Below, in pieces: positions 19,523-27,408 of a DNA stretch of 64,000 bases (positions within the stretch are counted from its first letter, which is position 1; every line of letters starts with the position of its first letter). The notes beneath the pieces are model-generated. The model did not search any database. It was not told the DNA's origin and saw only the letters and a list, made by a program, of their open reading frames with translations. Source of the stretch: Mycolicibacterium parafortuitum (GTDB lineage Bacteria; Actinomycetota; Actinomycetes; Mycobacteriales; Mycobacteriaceae); assembly GCF_002086815.1 (NCBI RefSeq), contig NZ_MVID01000003.1:287230-351229 (forward strand), written 5' to 3'. A program made the translations under genes and the position numbers.

Positions 19523-20659
19523 ATGAGCCGCACCACCGCTGTCCAGGCTCCTGGTGTCACGCGGGAATTCGTCGGGCTCGACTCCACCACCGCGCGGCGC
19601 GCGGGCTCGGGCGGGCATCCGTGCCAGGGCCTCTATCACCGCGGGATGGGCCGCAAACCCAAGGTCGCGATCATCGCGACGCACTATCAGATCGACTTCT
19701 CCGAACATTATCTGGCCGACTACATGGCCACCCGCGGGATCGGGTTCCTCGGCTGGAACACCCGTTTCCGCGGTTTCGAGAGCAGTTTCCTGCTCGACCA
19801 CGCGCTGGTCGACATCGGTGTCGGTGTGCGCTGGCTGCGTGAGGTCCAGGGCATCGAAACCGTGATCCTGCTGGGCAATTCGGGGGGCGGTTCGTTGATG
19901 GCGGCATACCAGGCCAACGCCGTCGCCAACCATGTCACCCCGATGGACGGGATGCGCCCCGCCGCCGGACTCGACGATCTCCCACCTGCCGACGGCTACG
20001 TCGCCAGCGCCGCGCACCCCGGCCGTCCCGATGTGCTGACCGCGTGGATGGATGCGTCGGTCATCGACGAAAACGACGCGGTGGCAACCGATCCCGATCT
20101 GGACCTGTTCAACGACCGCAACGGTCCGAGTTTCGACGCCGAGTTCGTCGCCCGCTACCGGGCCGCGCAGGTGGCCCGCAACGACGCGATCACCGACTGG
20201 GCCGAGGCCGAACTCACCAGGGTGCGCGCCGCGGGCTTCTCCGACCGCCCGTTCACCGTGATGCGCACCTGGGCCGACCCCCGGATGGTGGACCCGGCGC
20301 TGGAGCCGACGAAACGCCAGCCCAACATGTGCTACGCCGGCGTGCCCGCCAAGGCAAACCGGTCCACCCACGGCATCGCCGCGGCGTGCACGCTGCGCAA
20401 CTGGCTCGGCATGTGGAGCCTGCGCTACGCCCAGACCCGGGCCGAACCCCATCTGGCCCTGATCGACTGTCCCGCGCTGGTCATCAACGCCGAACAGGAC
20501 ACCGGCGTCTACCCGTCGGACGCCCGGCGCATCTTCGACGCGCTGGCCGGCCAGGACAAGACTCTGTGCTCGAAGGACACCGACCACTACTTCACCACGC
20601 CGGGCGCACGCTCCGACAAGGCCGATACCATCGCCAAGTGGATCGCACGCCGCTGGTGA
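19523..20659 (+). CDS. Alpha/beta hydrolase (Rv0272c-like)
   Basis: A 378-residue hydrolase. The core begins KPKVAIIATHYQIDFSEHYLADYMATRG; the nucleophile elbow is [16 protein letters not shown] with Ser in GNSGG, and a late Asp/His pair lies in INAEQDTG and STKDTDHYF-like sequence (KDTDHYFTT). No signal peptide. The following 2-hydroxyacid dehydrogenase starts inside its stop codon (GTGA), so the two are co-translated. Downstream fadE6 may belong to the same unit. Substrate unknown; a catabolic esterase or C-C hydrolase role would suit the neighbours. Confidence 0.85.
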   Translation: MSRTTAVQAPGVTREFVGLDSTTARRAGSGGHPCQGLYHRGMGRKPKVAIIATHYQIDFSEHYLADYMATRGIGFLGWNTRFRGFESSFLLDHALVDIGVGVRWLREVQGIETVILLGNSGGGSLMAAYQANAVANHVTPMDGMRPAAGLDDLPPADGYVASAAHPGRPDVLTAWMDASVIDENDAVATDPDLDLFNDRNGPSFDAEFVARYRAAQVARNDAITDWAEAELTRVRAAGFSDRPFTVMRTWADPRMVDPALEPTKRQPNMCYAGVPAKANRSTHGIAAACTLRNWLGMWSLRYAQTRAEPHLALIDCPALVINAEQDTGVYPSDARRIFDALAGQDKTLCSKDTDHYFTTPGARSDKADTIAKWIARRW

Positions 20660-21603
20660 GAGTTCTCGCGCACTTCGTCCCGGGCGCGAAAGTCACCGAT
20701 TTCCTTTCCCCGCACACGGATTGGCTCGACATCACCTACTGCGCCGAGGACGACGACGAGACGTTCTACCGCGCACTGCCCGAAGTCGACGTCATCTGGC
20801 ATGTGCTGCGCCCGATTTCGGGTGACGATCTGGCCAGGGCCGCACGGCTGCGGTTGGTGCACAAGCTCGGCGCCGGCGTCAACACCATCGACGTCGACAC
20901 CGCGACAGCCCGCGGCATCGCGGTGGCCAACATGCCCGGCGCGAACGCGCCGTCGGTCGCCGAGGGCACCCTGCTGCTGATGCTCGCCGCGCTGCGCCGG
21001 CTGCCCGCCCTCGACCGCGCCACCCGCGAGGGCCGGGGCTGGCCGTCGGACCCGACGCTCGGCGAGACGGTCCGCGACATCGGCGGCTGCACCGTCGGGC
21101 TCGTCGGCTACGGCAACATCGCCAAGCAGGTGGAACGCATCCTGCTCGCGATGGGCGCCGACGTGCTGCACACCAGTACGCGCGACGACGGGTTGCCGAC
21201 CTGGCGCCGGTTGCCCGACCTGCTCGCCGGCAGCGACATCGTGTCACTGCACCTGCCACTGACCGACGCGACCGCGGGACTGCTCGGCCGGGATGCGCTG
21301 GCCGTCATGAAACCCGATGCGGTGCTGGTCAATACGTCCCGGGGCCCGATCGTCGACGAAGCGGCGCTGGTCGACGCGCTGCGCGGCGGCCGGCTGGCCG
21401 CCGCCGGCCTCGACGTATTCGCCACCGAACCCGTCCCGGCCGGCGACCCGCTGCTGGCGCTGCCCAACGTGGTGCTGACACCGCATGTCACCTGGTACAC
21501 CGCCGATACGATGCGCCGCTACCTGGAATTCGCCGTCGACAACTGCGAACGGCTTCGTGACGGACGAGACCTCGCCCACGTGGTGAACGGCATCCACGGG
21601 TAA
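20656..21603 (+). CDS. NAD-dependent D-isomer-specific 2-hydroxyacid dehydrogenase
   Basis: A 315-residue dehydrogenase. The Rossmann motif is GLVGYGNIAKQVE (G151-x-G153-x-x-A156), and the catalytic set is Arg229 (NTSRGPIVDE), Glu258 (FATEP) and His277 (LTPHVTWYT). The family reduces 2-keto acids or oxidises D-2-hydroxy acids; the exact substrate is open. GTG 20656 overlaps the hydrolase stop, and MRVLAHF is a good family-like start; the longer open frame back to 20044 is a shadow of the hydrolase gene. It is followed 56 bases later by fadE6. Confidence 0.88.
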   Translation: MRVLAHFVPGAKVTDFLSPHTDWLDITYCAEDDDETFYRALPEVDVIWHVLRPISGDDLARAARLRLVHKLGAGVNTIDVDTATARGIAVANMPGANAPSVAEGTLLLMLAALRRLPALDRATREGRGWPSDPTLGETVRDIGGCTVGLVGYGNIAKQVERILLAMGADVLHTSTRDDGLPTWRRLPDLLAGSDIVSLHLPLTDATAGLLGRDALAVMKPDAVLVNTSRGPIVDEAALVDALRGGRLAAAGLDVFATEPVPAGDPLLALPNVVLTPHVTWYTADTMRRYLEFAVDNCERLRDGRDLAHVVNGIHG

Positions 21604-21615
21604 CGTCGGTCCCGA

Positions 21616-21627
21616 CCAACCGGTTGG
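21616..21627. promoter_or_regulatory. Perfect 12-bp palindrome upstream of fadE6, possible TetR-type operator
   Basis: CCAACCGGTTGG lies 33 bases before the fadE6 start in the 56-base gap after the dehydrogenase. Palindromes with an ACCGGT core are common among fatty-acid-responsive TetR operators. No TetR gene is immediately adjacent. Confidence 0.4.
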
Positions 21628-21659
21628 GGCCAGTCACGACGACGTGAAGAGGTGCAGCT

Positions 21660-23843
21660 ATGCCCATCGCGATCTCCGAAGAGCACAACGACCTCGCCGA
21701 TTCGGTGCGCGCGTTCGTCGCGCGGGTGGCCCCGTCTGAGGTGCTCCACGACGCGCTGGAAACGCCGATCCCGAATCCGCCGCCGTACTGGAAGCCCGCC
21801 GCCGAGCAGGGCCTGCACGGCGTGCACCTCGCCGAGCCGGTCGGCGGTCAGGGTTTCGGAATCCTCGAATTGGCCATCGTCGTCGCAGAATTCGGGTACG
21901 GCGCGGTGCCGGGCCCGTTCGTCCCGTCGGTGATCGCGAGCGCGCTGATCGCCGCTCACGATCCGACCGCCGAGGTGCTGACCGGGCTGGCGGCCGGGGA
22001 CGTCATCGCCGCCTATGCGATCGACTCCGGCCTGACCGCCACCCGGCAGGGGGACCGGCTGGTGATCCGCGGCGAGGTGCGCGCTGTGCCCGCCGCCGCG
22101 CAGGCGTCACTGCTGGTGCTGCCGGTGGCGATCGACTCCGGCGAGGAGTGGGTGCTCCTCGACGCCGACCGGCTCGAGGTCGAGCCGGTCGCCAGTGTCG
22201 ACCCGCTGCGTCCCGTCGCCCACGTGCGCGCCAACGCCGTCGAGGTCGGCGACGACAGGGTGCTGAGCAACCTGAGCCGGGCGCACGCCCGCGCGCTGAT
22301 GTCGACGCTGCTGTCCGCCGAGGCCGTCGGCGTCGCCCGCTGGGCCACCGACACCGCCGCGGCCTACGCCAAGATCCGCGAGCAGTTCGGCCGGCCCATC
22401 GGCCAGTTCCAGGCCGTGAAACACAAGTGCGCCAACATGATCGCCGAGACCGAGCGGGCGACCGCCGCCGTGTGGGACGCCGCCCGGGCACTCGATGAAG
22501 CCCCGGATGCAGACGCCGCGTTCGAATTCGCCGCCGCCGTGGCCGCCACCCTGGCGCCCGCGGCCGCACAGCACACCACCCAGGACTGCATCCAGGTGCA
22601 CGGCGGTATCGGGTTCACCTGGGAGCACGACACCAACGTCTACTACCGCCGCGCGCTGGTGCTGGTCGCGTCGTTCGGCCGCGCGGCGGAGTACCCGCAG
22701 CGCGTCGTGGACCTCGCCACCTCGACCGGTATGCGCGCACTGAACATCGACCTCGACCCCGACACCGAGAAGCTGCGGTCCGAGATCCGCGCCGAAGTGG
22801 CCGCGCTGAAAGAGGTTCCGCGCGAACAGCGTGCCGCCGTGATCGCCGAGGGCGGCTGGGTCGCGCCGCACCTGCCCACGCCGTGGGGTCGCGCCGCGAG
22901 CCCCGTCGAGCAGATCATCATCGCGCAGGAGTTCTCCGAAGGGCGGGTCAAGCGGCCCCAGATGGGGATCGCCGCGTGGATCATCCCGTCGATCGTCGCG
23001 TTCGGCACCGACGATCAGCAGCAGCGTTTCCTGCCGCCGACCTTCCGCGGCGAGATGATCTGGTGCCAGCTGTTCTCCGAGCCGGGCGCCGGATCCGACC
23101 TGGCGAGCCTGACCACCAAGGCCACCAAGGTCGACGGCGGCTGGCGGATCACCGGCCAGAAGATCTGGACCACGGGTGCGCAGTACTCGCAGTGGGGCGC
23201 GCTGCTGGCACGGACGAACCCGAGCGCCCCGAAGCACCAGGGCATCACGTACTTCCTGCTCGACATGACCAGTCCCGGGGTGGAGGTCAAGCCGCTGCGG
23301 GAGCTCACCGGGCACGCGATGTTCAACACCGTGTTCATCGACGACGTGTTCGTCCCCGACGATCTGGTCCTCGGCGACGTCGACCGCGGCTGGGAGGTCA
23401 GCCGCAACACACTGACCAACGAGCGGGTGTCGCTCGGCAGCAGCGAGCCGGCGTTCCTGCCGAGTCTGGACAGGTTCGTCGAGTTCCTCCGCGACGGCCA
23501 TTTCGACCAGGTCGCCCAGCACCACGCGGGCACCCTGATCGCCGAAGGGCACGCCGCCAAGGTGCTCAACATGCGGTCGACGCTGCTGACGCTGGCCGGT
23601 GGCGACCCGATGCCGGCGGCGGCGATCTCGAAGCTGCTGTCGATGAAGACCGGGCAGGGCTACGCCGAGTTCGCGGTGTCGTCGTTCGGCACCGACGCCG
23701 TCGTCGCGGACACCGACCAGCCGACCGGCCGGTGGGCGCAGTACCTGCTGGCCAGCCGGTCGACCACGATCTACGGCGGCACCTCCGAGGTGCAGCTCAA
23801 CATCATCGCCGAGCGACTGCTCGGCCTCCCTCGCGATCCCTAG
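21660..23843 (+). CDS. fadE6: Double-domain acyl-CoA dehydrogenase FadE6
   Basis: A 727-residue protein made of two consecutive acyl-CoA dehydrogenase domains, like the 731-residue FadE6 of M. tuberculosis. The first (about 1-355) ends with QVHGGIGFTWEHDTNVYYRR; the second (about 365-727) has WCQLFSEPGAGSDLASL and the FAD-binding C-terminal segment STTIYGGTSEVQLNIIAERLL. It should oxidise an acyl-CoA to the 2-enoyl-CoA with an ETF acceptor; chain type is unknown. AAGAGGTGCAG upstream of ATG 21660 is the ribosome-binding site. Its two halves correspond to the two separate proteins encoded at 31134 and 32323. Confidence 0.92.
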   Translation: MPIAISEEHNDLADSVRAFVARVAPSEVLHDALETPIPNPPPYWKPAAEQGLHGVHLAEPVGGQGFGILELAIVVAEFGYGAVPGPFVPSVIASALIAAHDPTAEVLTGLAAGDVIAAYAIDSGLTATRQGDRLVIRGEVRAVPAAAQASLLVLPVAIDSGEEWVLLDADRLEVEPVASVDPLRPVAHVRANAVEVGDDRVLSNLSRAHARALMSTLLSAEAVGVARWATDTAAAYAKIREQFGRPIGQFQAVKHKCANMIAETERATAAVWDAARALDEAPDADAAFEFAAAVAATLAPAAAQHTTQDCIQVHGGIGFTWEHDTNVYYRRALVLVASFGRAAEYPQRVVDLATSTGMRALNIDLDPDTEKLRSEIRAEVAALKEVPREQRAAVIAEGGWVAPHLPTPWGRAASPVEQIIIAQEFSEGRVKRPQMGIAAWIIPSIVAFGTDDQQQRFLPPTFRGEMIWCQLFSEPGAGSDLASLTTKATKVDGGWRITGQKIWTTGAQYSQWGALLARTNPSAPKHQGITYFLLDMTSPGVEVKPLRELTGHAMFNTVFIDDVFVPDDLVLGDVDRGWEVSRNTLTNERVSLGSSEPAFLPSLDRFVEFLRDGHFDQVAQHHAGTLIAEGHAAKVLNMRSTLLTLAGGDPMPAAAISKLLSMKTGQGYAEFAVSSFGTDAVVADTDQPTGRWAQYLLASRSTTIYGGTSEVQLNIIAERLLGLPRDP

Positions 23844-23916
23844 CAGATAAGCCGACCCTGGCGTTTCGGGCAGTGCCGCGCGGGGCAACCCGTCGACGCG
23901 CGCACCGCGCCAAGGA

Positions 23917-23936
23917 GGGCCCCGGGACCGGGGTCC
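23917..23936 (+). other. GC stem-loop just upstream of the repeat-peptide gene
   Basis: A seven-pair stem (one G-U) with a six-base loop lies between the fadE6 stop and the ribosome-binding site of the 23957 peptide gene. No T-run follows, so it is not a standard terminator; it might limit read-through or modulate peptide translation. Confidence 0.3.
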
Positions 23937-23956
23937 ACGGCAGAAAGAAGACTGCG

Positions 23957-24139
23957 ATGGCACTCGACGACGACGACATCGACACCACCCCCGGCGACGG
24001 CGGCGAGGGCACCGCCGACGGCGGCAGCAACCCCGAAGGGCACGACGGCGGCGCCGACGGCACCGCGTCCGGTGAGGGCACCGCCGACGGCGGCAGCAAC
24101 CCCGAAGGGCACGACGGCGGCGCTGACGGCACCGCCTGA
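23957..24139 (+). CDS. 60-residue acidic repeat peptide, candidate modified-peptide precursor
   Basis: The peptide has a short leader-like N-terminus (MALDDDDIDTTPGDG) and then two identical copies of a 22-residue unit that begins GEGTADGGSNPEGHDGG, separated by one Ser. It contains no Lys, Arg, Cys or aromatic residue; His29 and His52 are its only basic side chains. AGAAAGAAG upstream of ATG 23957 is a ribosome-binding site, and the JmjC oxygenase starts ten bases after its stop. The two DNA copies differ only at silent third positions, evidence of selection on the protein. I do not recognise a named family. A ribosomally made peptide modified by the neighbouring oxygenase is my inference. 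Confidence 0.75.
   Translation: MALDDDDIDTTPGDGGEGTADGGSNPEGHDGGADGTASGEGTADGGSNPEGHDGGADGTA
24002..24136 (+). repeat. Tandem repeat of 69 bp (last three bases absent in copy 2) inside the peptide gene
   Basis: Copy 1 spans 24002-24070 and copy 2 24071-24136. Within the shared 66 bases the copies differ at only three positions, each the third base of a Gly or Ala codon, so the encoded units are identical. Confidence 0.95.
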
Positions 24140-24148
24140 GGTTCCGCC

Positions 24149-25372
24149 GTGCTGAGCCGATGCATCGGCATCGATCCCGAGGTCTTCGCTGCCGAATACT
24201 GGGGTCGCAAGCCGCTGCTGAGCTCTGCCGACGCGCTGCCCCGCGATTTCGGCGATCTGCTCTCCCCGGCCATGGTCGACGAGCTCATCGCCGAGCGCGG
24301 GGTACGCGCGCCGTTCATCCGGTTGGCCAAGGAGGGCCAGGTGCTGGCCAAGGACTCCTACCTCGGACCGGCGGGATTCGGCGCCGAGATCACCGACCAG
24401 GTCGACTCGGCCAAGGTGCTGACCCAACTCGCCGCCGGGGCGACAGTCGTGCTGCAGGGCCTGCACCGGCTGTGGCCGCCGCTGATCGAGTTCACCCACC
24501 GGGCGGTCGCCGACATCGGGCACCCGGTGCAGGCCAACGCCTACATCACCCCACCGGACAACCGCGGGTTCGACTTTCACTACGACGTCCACGACGTGTT
24601 CGTGCTTCAGGTTTCGGGCACCAAGCGGTGGGTCGTGCACGAACCGGTGCACCTGCATCCGCTGCCGGACCAGCCGTGGACGCTGTTCCGGGAGCAGATC
24701 GCGCAGCGGGTCACCACCGACCCCGTCATCGACACCGTGCTCACCGCGGGCGACGCGCTGTATCTGCCCCGCGGATGGGTGCACGCCGCGCAGGCGATGG
24801 ACACCACCTCCATCCACCTGACCATCGGGGTGTCCGCGACAACCGGGATCGACGTCGCCCGCGCGGTGCTCGACGAACTGGCCCGCACCGACGAGTTCCG
24901 CGCGCCGCTGCCGCTGGGCATCGACCCGGCCTCCGGCGACCAGACCGCGGCGCTCGCGGCCAAGGTAATCGCACAGCTGGTCACCCATCTGCGCGATGAC
25001 GCCGCCACGCTCAGCGCATCCGCCGCCGAGCGGCTCAAGAAGCGGCACGGGGACCGGACCCGTCCCGAGGAGATCCGACCGCTGGCGACACTGCACGCCA
25101 CCGAGCAGGCGGCGACCGTCCGCGTCCGGCTGCGCCGCGGACTGAACGCGACAGTGCGCCACGACGCCGACGGACGGGTGTCGGTCGCGGTGGCCGGCAA
25201 GACCATCACGTTCCCCGCCTCGTGCGCGGCGGCGCTGGACGACGTCCTCACCGGCCGCGTGATCGGCGCCGACGACATCGCTTGTCTCGACAGCGCTGGT
25301 CTTGACACCGCCGACGGCGCGGTGCTGATCCGGCGGTTGCTGCGCGAGGGCATCGTGGTGCCTGCCACGTGA
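24149..25372 (+). CDS. JmjC/cupin-4 family Fe(II) and 2-oxoglutarate-dependent oxygenase (ROX-like)
   Basis: A 407-residue protein of the bacterial YcfD / human MINA53-NO66 type. The N-terminal family signature is FAAEYWGRKPLL; the iron triad is H144-Y-D146 (FHYDVHDVFVLQ) and His212 (LPRGWVHAAQ), with the strand SIHLTIGV after it. A C-terminal helical/winged part (230-407) resembles the dimerisation and winged-helix regions of that family. Known relatives hydroxylate Arg or His in Gly-rich loops of ribosomal proteins. The start is GTG 24149, ten bases after the repeat-peptide stop, and its stop overlaps the next gene. The peptide's Gly-flanked His residues are therefore attractive substrates (inference). 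Confidence 0.88.
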   Translation: MLSRCIGIDPEVFAAEYWGRKPLLSSADALPRDFGDLLSPAMVDELIAERGVRAPFIRLAKEGQVLAKDSYLGPAGFGAEITDQVDSAKVLTQLAAGATVVLQGLHRLWPPLIEFTHRAVADIGHPVQANAYITPPDNRGFDFHYDVHDVFVLQVSGTKRWVVHEPVHLHPLPDQPWTLFREQIAQRVTTDPVIDTVLTAGDALYLPRGWVHAAQAMDTTSIHLTIGVSATTGIDVARAVLDELARTDEFRAPLPLGIDPASGDQTAALAAKVIAQLVTHLRDDAATLSASAAERLKKRHGDRTRPEEIRPLATLHATEQAATVRVRLRRGLNATVRHDADGRVSVAVAGKTITFPASCAAALDDVLTGRVIGADDIACLDSAGLDTADGAVLIRRLLREGIVVPAT

Positions 25373-26256
25373 CCGCCGCGAAACGCGCGCCGTGCAGCGA
25401 CCAGTCCCTGGCTCGCGACGAACCGATGTACGGCACCGCGTCGGCGGGTTCGGCCTGGCTGCTCCTCGAACTGGAGGGCGGCTGGGGACCGTCGGCCTTC
25501 CTGCAGTCCCCCGGCAGCATCGACCCGGAGTTGGGCCGCGCCGTGGTGCGCCGCGCCGAAGCCGCGGGGATGCGCATCGCGGCGATCCGCCGCCACGGCC
25601 GCCGCTCCGCGTCACCGCGCTGGCGGTGGTTCGTCGCGAAATCCGATGTCGGCGCGCACGCACTGTTCCACGGGGAGGTCGACGAGGCCCGGGACTACCT
25701 CGACATCGATCTCGGCGGCCGCGACGGCGCGGCGATCGACGGTCCGCTCGTGGCCGTGTGCGCGCACGGACGACACGACCAGTGCTGCGCGGTGCGCGGC
25801 CGCGGGGCCGTGGCCGCGATCGCGGCCGCATATCCCGAATCGACATGGGAATGCTCACATCTGGGCGGTGACCGGTTCGCCGCCACGATGCTGATCCTGC
25901 CGGAAGGGCTGTGTTACGGCCGTGTCGACAGCACCGACGCCGCCGAGCTGGTCCGGCTCTACTGCGACGGAAAGCTCGACGACAGGTTCCTGCGCGGCCG
26001 CACATCGCTGCCGCACGCCGTGCAGGCCGCGCAGCACTTCGCGCGGGAAGCGTACGGCGACAACCGCATCGAAGCCCTGCCGCCGGTGTCGCTCATCGGC
26101 GGCACCGACCAGATCGAGGTGGTGCTGGCGACCGGGTCGGGCAACGTCGAGGTGATCCTCGAGGTGGTGATGTCCGAACCGCTGTTCTCCCAGTGCCGGG
26201 CCACCACCGCGGGACCGGTGCGCACCTTCAGGTTGCGTTCGATACGCGGCATGTAA
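25369..26256 (+). CDS. Sucrase/ferredoxin-like family protein with thioredoxin-like [2Fe-2S] domain
   Basis: A 295-residue protein. The motifs CAHGRHDQCCAVRG (C131, H133, H136, C139, C140) and WECSHLGGDRFAA (C162, H164) are those of the sucrase/ferredoxin-like family, whose fold is a thioredoxin-like 2Fe-2S ferredoxin. C9 and C276 are additional cysteines. No sugar-hydrolase domain is visible; the family name is historical. GTG 25369 overlaps the JmjC stop (GTGA). An electron-transfer role for the neighbouring oxygenase or for maturation of the peptide is possible but unproven. Confidence 0.82.
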   Translation: MTAAKRAPCSDQSLARDEPMYGTASAGSAWLLLELEGGWGPSAFLQSPGSIDPELGRAVVRRAEAAGMRIAAIRRHGRRSASPRWRWFVAKSDVGAHALFHGEVDEARDYLDIDLGGRDGAAIDGPLVAVCAHGRHDQCCAVRGRGAVAAIAAAYPESTWECSHLGGDRFAATMLILPEGLCYGRVDSTDAAELVRLYCDGKLDDRFLRGRTSLPHAVQAAQHFAREAYGDNRIEALPPVSLIGGTDQIEVVLATGSGNVEVILEVVMSEPLFSQCRATTAGPVRTFRLRSIRGM

Positions 26257-26603
26257 TGGCGAAAGCTGGGAACCCCGCCATGGTGACCAACGACCGCAAC
26301 TTCGTGGAGAAACGCTTCAACCGACCCGGTGAGTACCGCGCCGCGGCGACCTACGCGCTCATCGTGGTCGCGGTGGCCGGGCTTGCTTTCGCCGTATACG
26401 CGTTCGGGCCGCGTGACTCGGTGTTCAGCGCCAGCCTGGTGCCGGGGTTCCTGTTCCTCGGCGGCGTCGGCGCGCTGATTCGCGCCTACCGCGAGTGGAA
26501 GGCCCAGCGCGGATGGACCGCCTGGCAGGGTGCGGGCTGGTTCCTGCTGCTGCTGATGCTGATGGCACTCGCGCTGCCCGGTTCGGCGGCGTTCGCGGGT
26601 TAG
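26256..26603 (+). CDS. Small three-helix membrane protein of unknown function
   Basis: A 115-residue protein with three hydrophobic segments: about 28-46 (ATYALIVVAVAGLAFAVYAF), 52-72 (FSASLVPGFLFLGGVGALIR) and 90-113 (WFLLLLMLMALALPGSAAFAG). The ATG overlaps the stop of the ferredoxin-like gene (TAATG), so it is the fourth gene of the peptide/JmjC unit. A second in-frame ATG at 26280 could be the real start. I do not recognise a family. It might anchor the modification enzymes or help export the peptide. Confidence 0.7.
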   Translation: MAKAGNPAMVTNDRNFVEKRFNRPGEYRAAATYALIVVAVAGLAFAVYAFGPRDSVFSASLVPGFLFLGGVGALIRAYREWKAQRGWTAWQGAGWFLLLLMLMALALPGSAAFAG

Positions 26604-27379
26604 GGCAGGATCGCGTCGACGTAGCCGCCGTCCACCCGCAGCGCACCGCCGGTCGTCGCCGACGCCAGCGGCGAGGCCAGATACACGACCATGTTCGCGA
26701 TCTCCTCGGGTTCGATCAGCCGCTGGATCAGCGACTGCGGGCGGTGCAGCCGCATGAACTCGCGCTGCGCCTCGTCCCACGGCAGCGATCTGTCGACGAG
26801 CTGGTAGACGAACTCCTCGACGCCCGCGGTGTGCGTCGGGCCGGCGATCACGGAGTTCACGGTCACCCCGGTGCCGGCGGCACTCTTGGCGAACCCACGC
26901 GACAGCGCCAGCAGCGCGGTCTTGGAGACGCCGTAGTGGATCATCTCCTCCGGGATCACCACCGCCGAGTCGCTGGCGATCTGCAGTACCCGGCCCCAGT
27001 GCCGCTCCGTCATCCCGGGCAGGTAGAGGCGGATCAGCCGCGCCGCGGCCAGCACGTTGACCTCGAAGAATTGCCGCCACTGCTCGTCGCTGATCTCCCC
27101 GGCCGGGGCGGCGCCGAAGATCCCGAGGTTGTTGACCAGGATGTCCACCGCGGGAACGGCGTCGAACAGCACCTGCGCCCCGCCGTCGGTCGCGACGTCC
27201 GCGGCGATGCCGACCGCGTCGCCCTCGATCGTCGCGACGGCCTCGTCGACCCGGTCCTGGCTACGGCCGTTCACGACGACGCGCGCCCCCGCCGAAGCGA
27301 GGCCCTTCGCGATGGCCAGTCCGATGCCCTGCGTGGAGCCGGTGACGAGCGCGGTCTTTCCGATCAGATCGATGTTCAC
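26600..27379 (-). CDS. Short-chain dehydrogenase/reductase (SDR)
   Basis: A 259-residue classical SDR. Cofactor motif TGSTQGIGLAIA near 14-25, NNLG at about 88-91, catalytic Ser in QIASDSAVV and the Tyr-Lys pair in YGVSK. Arg in VNGRSQDRV suggests NADP preference. The substrate cannot be deduced; these enzymes often act on hydroxyacyl-CoAs or alcohols. It converges with the membrane-protein gene (four-base overlap) and lies 29 bases downstream of fadD2 on the same strand, so it is probably transcribed with it. Confidence 0.88.
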   Translation of the reverse strand: MNIDLIGKTALVTGSTQGIGLAIAKGLASAGARVVVNGRSQDRVDEAVATIEGDAVGIAADVATDGGAQVLFDAVPAVDILVNNLGIFGAAPAGEISDEQWRQFFEVNVLAAARLIRLYLPGMTERHWGRVLQIASDSAVVIPEEMIHYGVSKTALLALSRGFAKSAAGTGVTVNSVIAGPTHTAGVEEFVYQLVDRSLPWDEAQREFMRLHRPQSLIQRLIEPEEIANMVVYLASPLASATTGGALRVDGGYVDAILP

Positions 27380-27408
27380 GCTGGGGTACTACGACCTGCG
27401 GGCGCCGA

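Noticed and set aside
23917..23936. Rho-independent terminator after fadE6
   Set aside because: The stem is short, with no T-run, and sits near the next gene's ribosome-binding site rather than at the fadE6 stop.
24002..24136. Tandem 69-bp units as a CRISPR or VNTR-only locus
   Set aside because: There are only two units without spacers, and they encode identical peptides with silent changes, which points to a coding repeat.
22107..26005. Long minus-strand frames (618 and 721 codons) opposite fadE6 and the JmjC unit
   Set aside because: Antisense shadows; the plus-strand genes there show conserved motifs, ribosome-binding sites and coupled starts.
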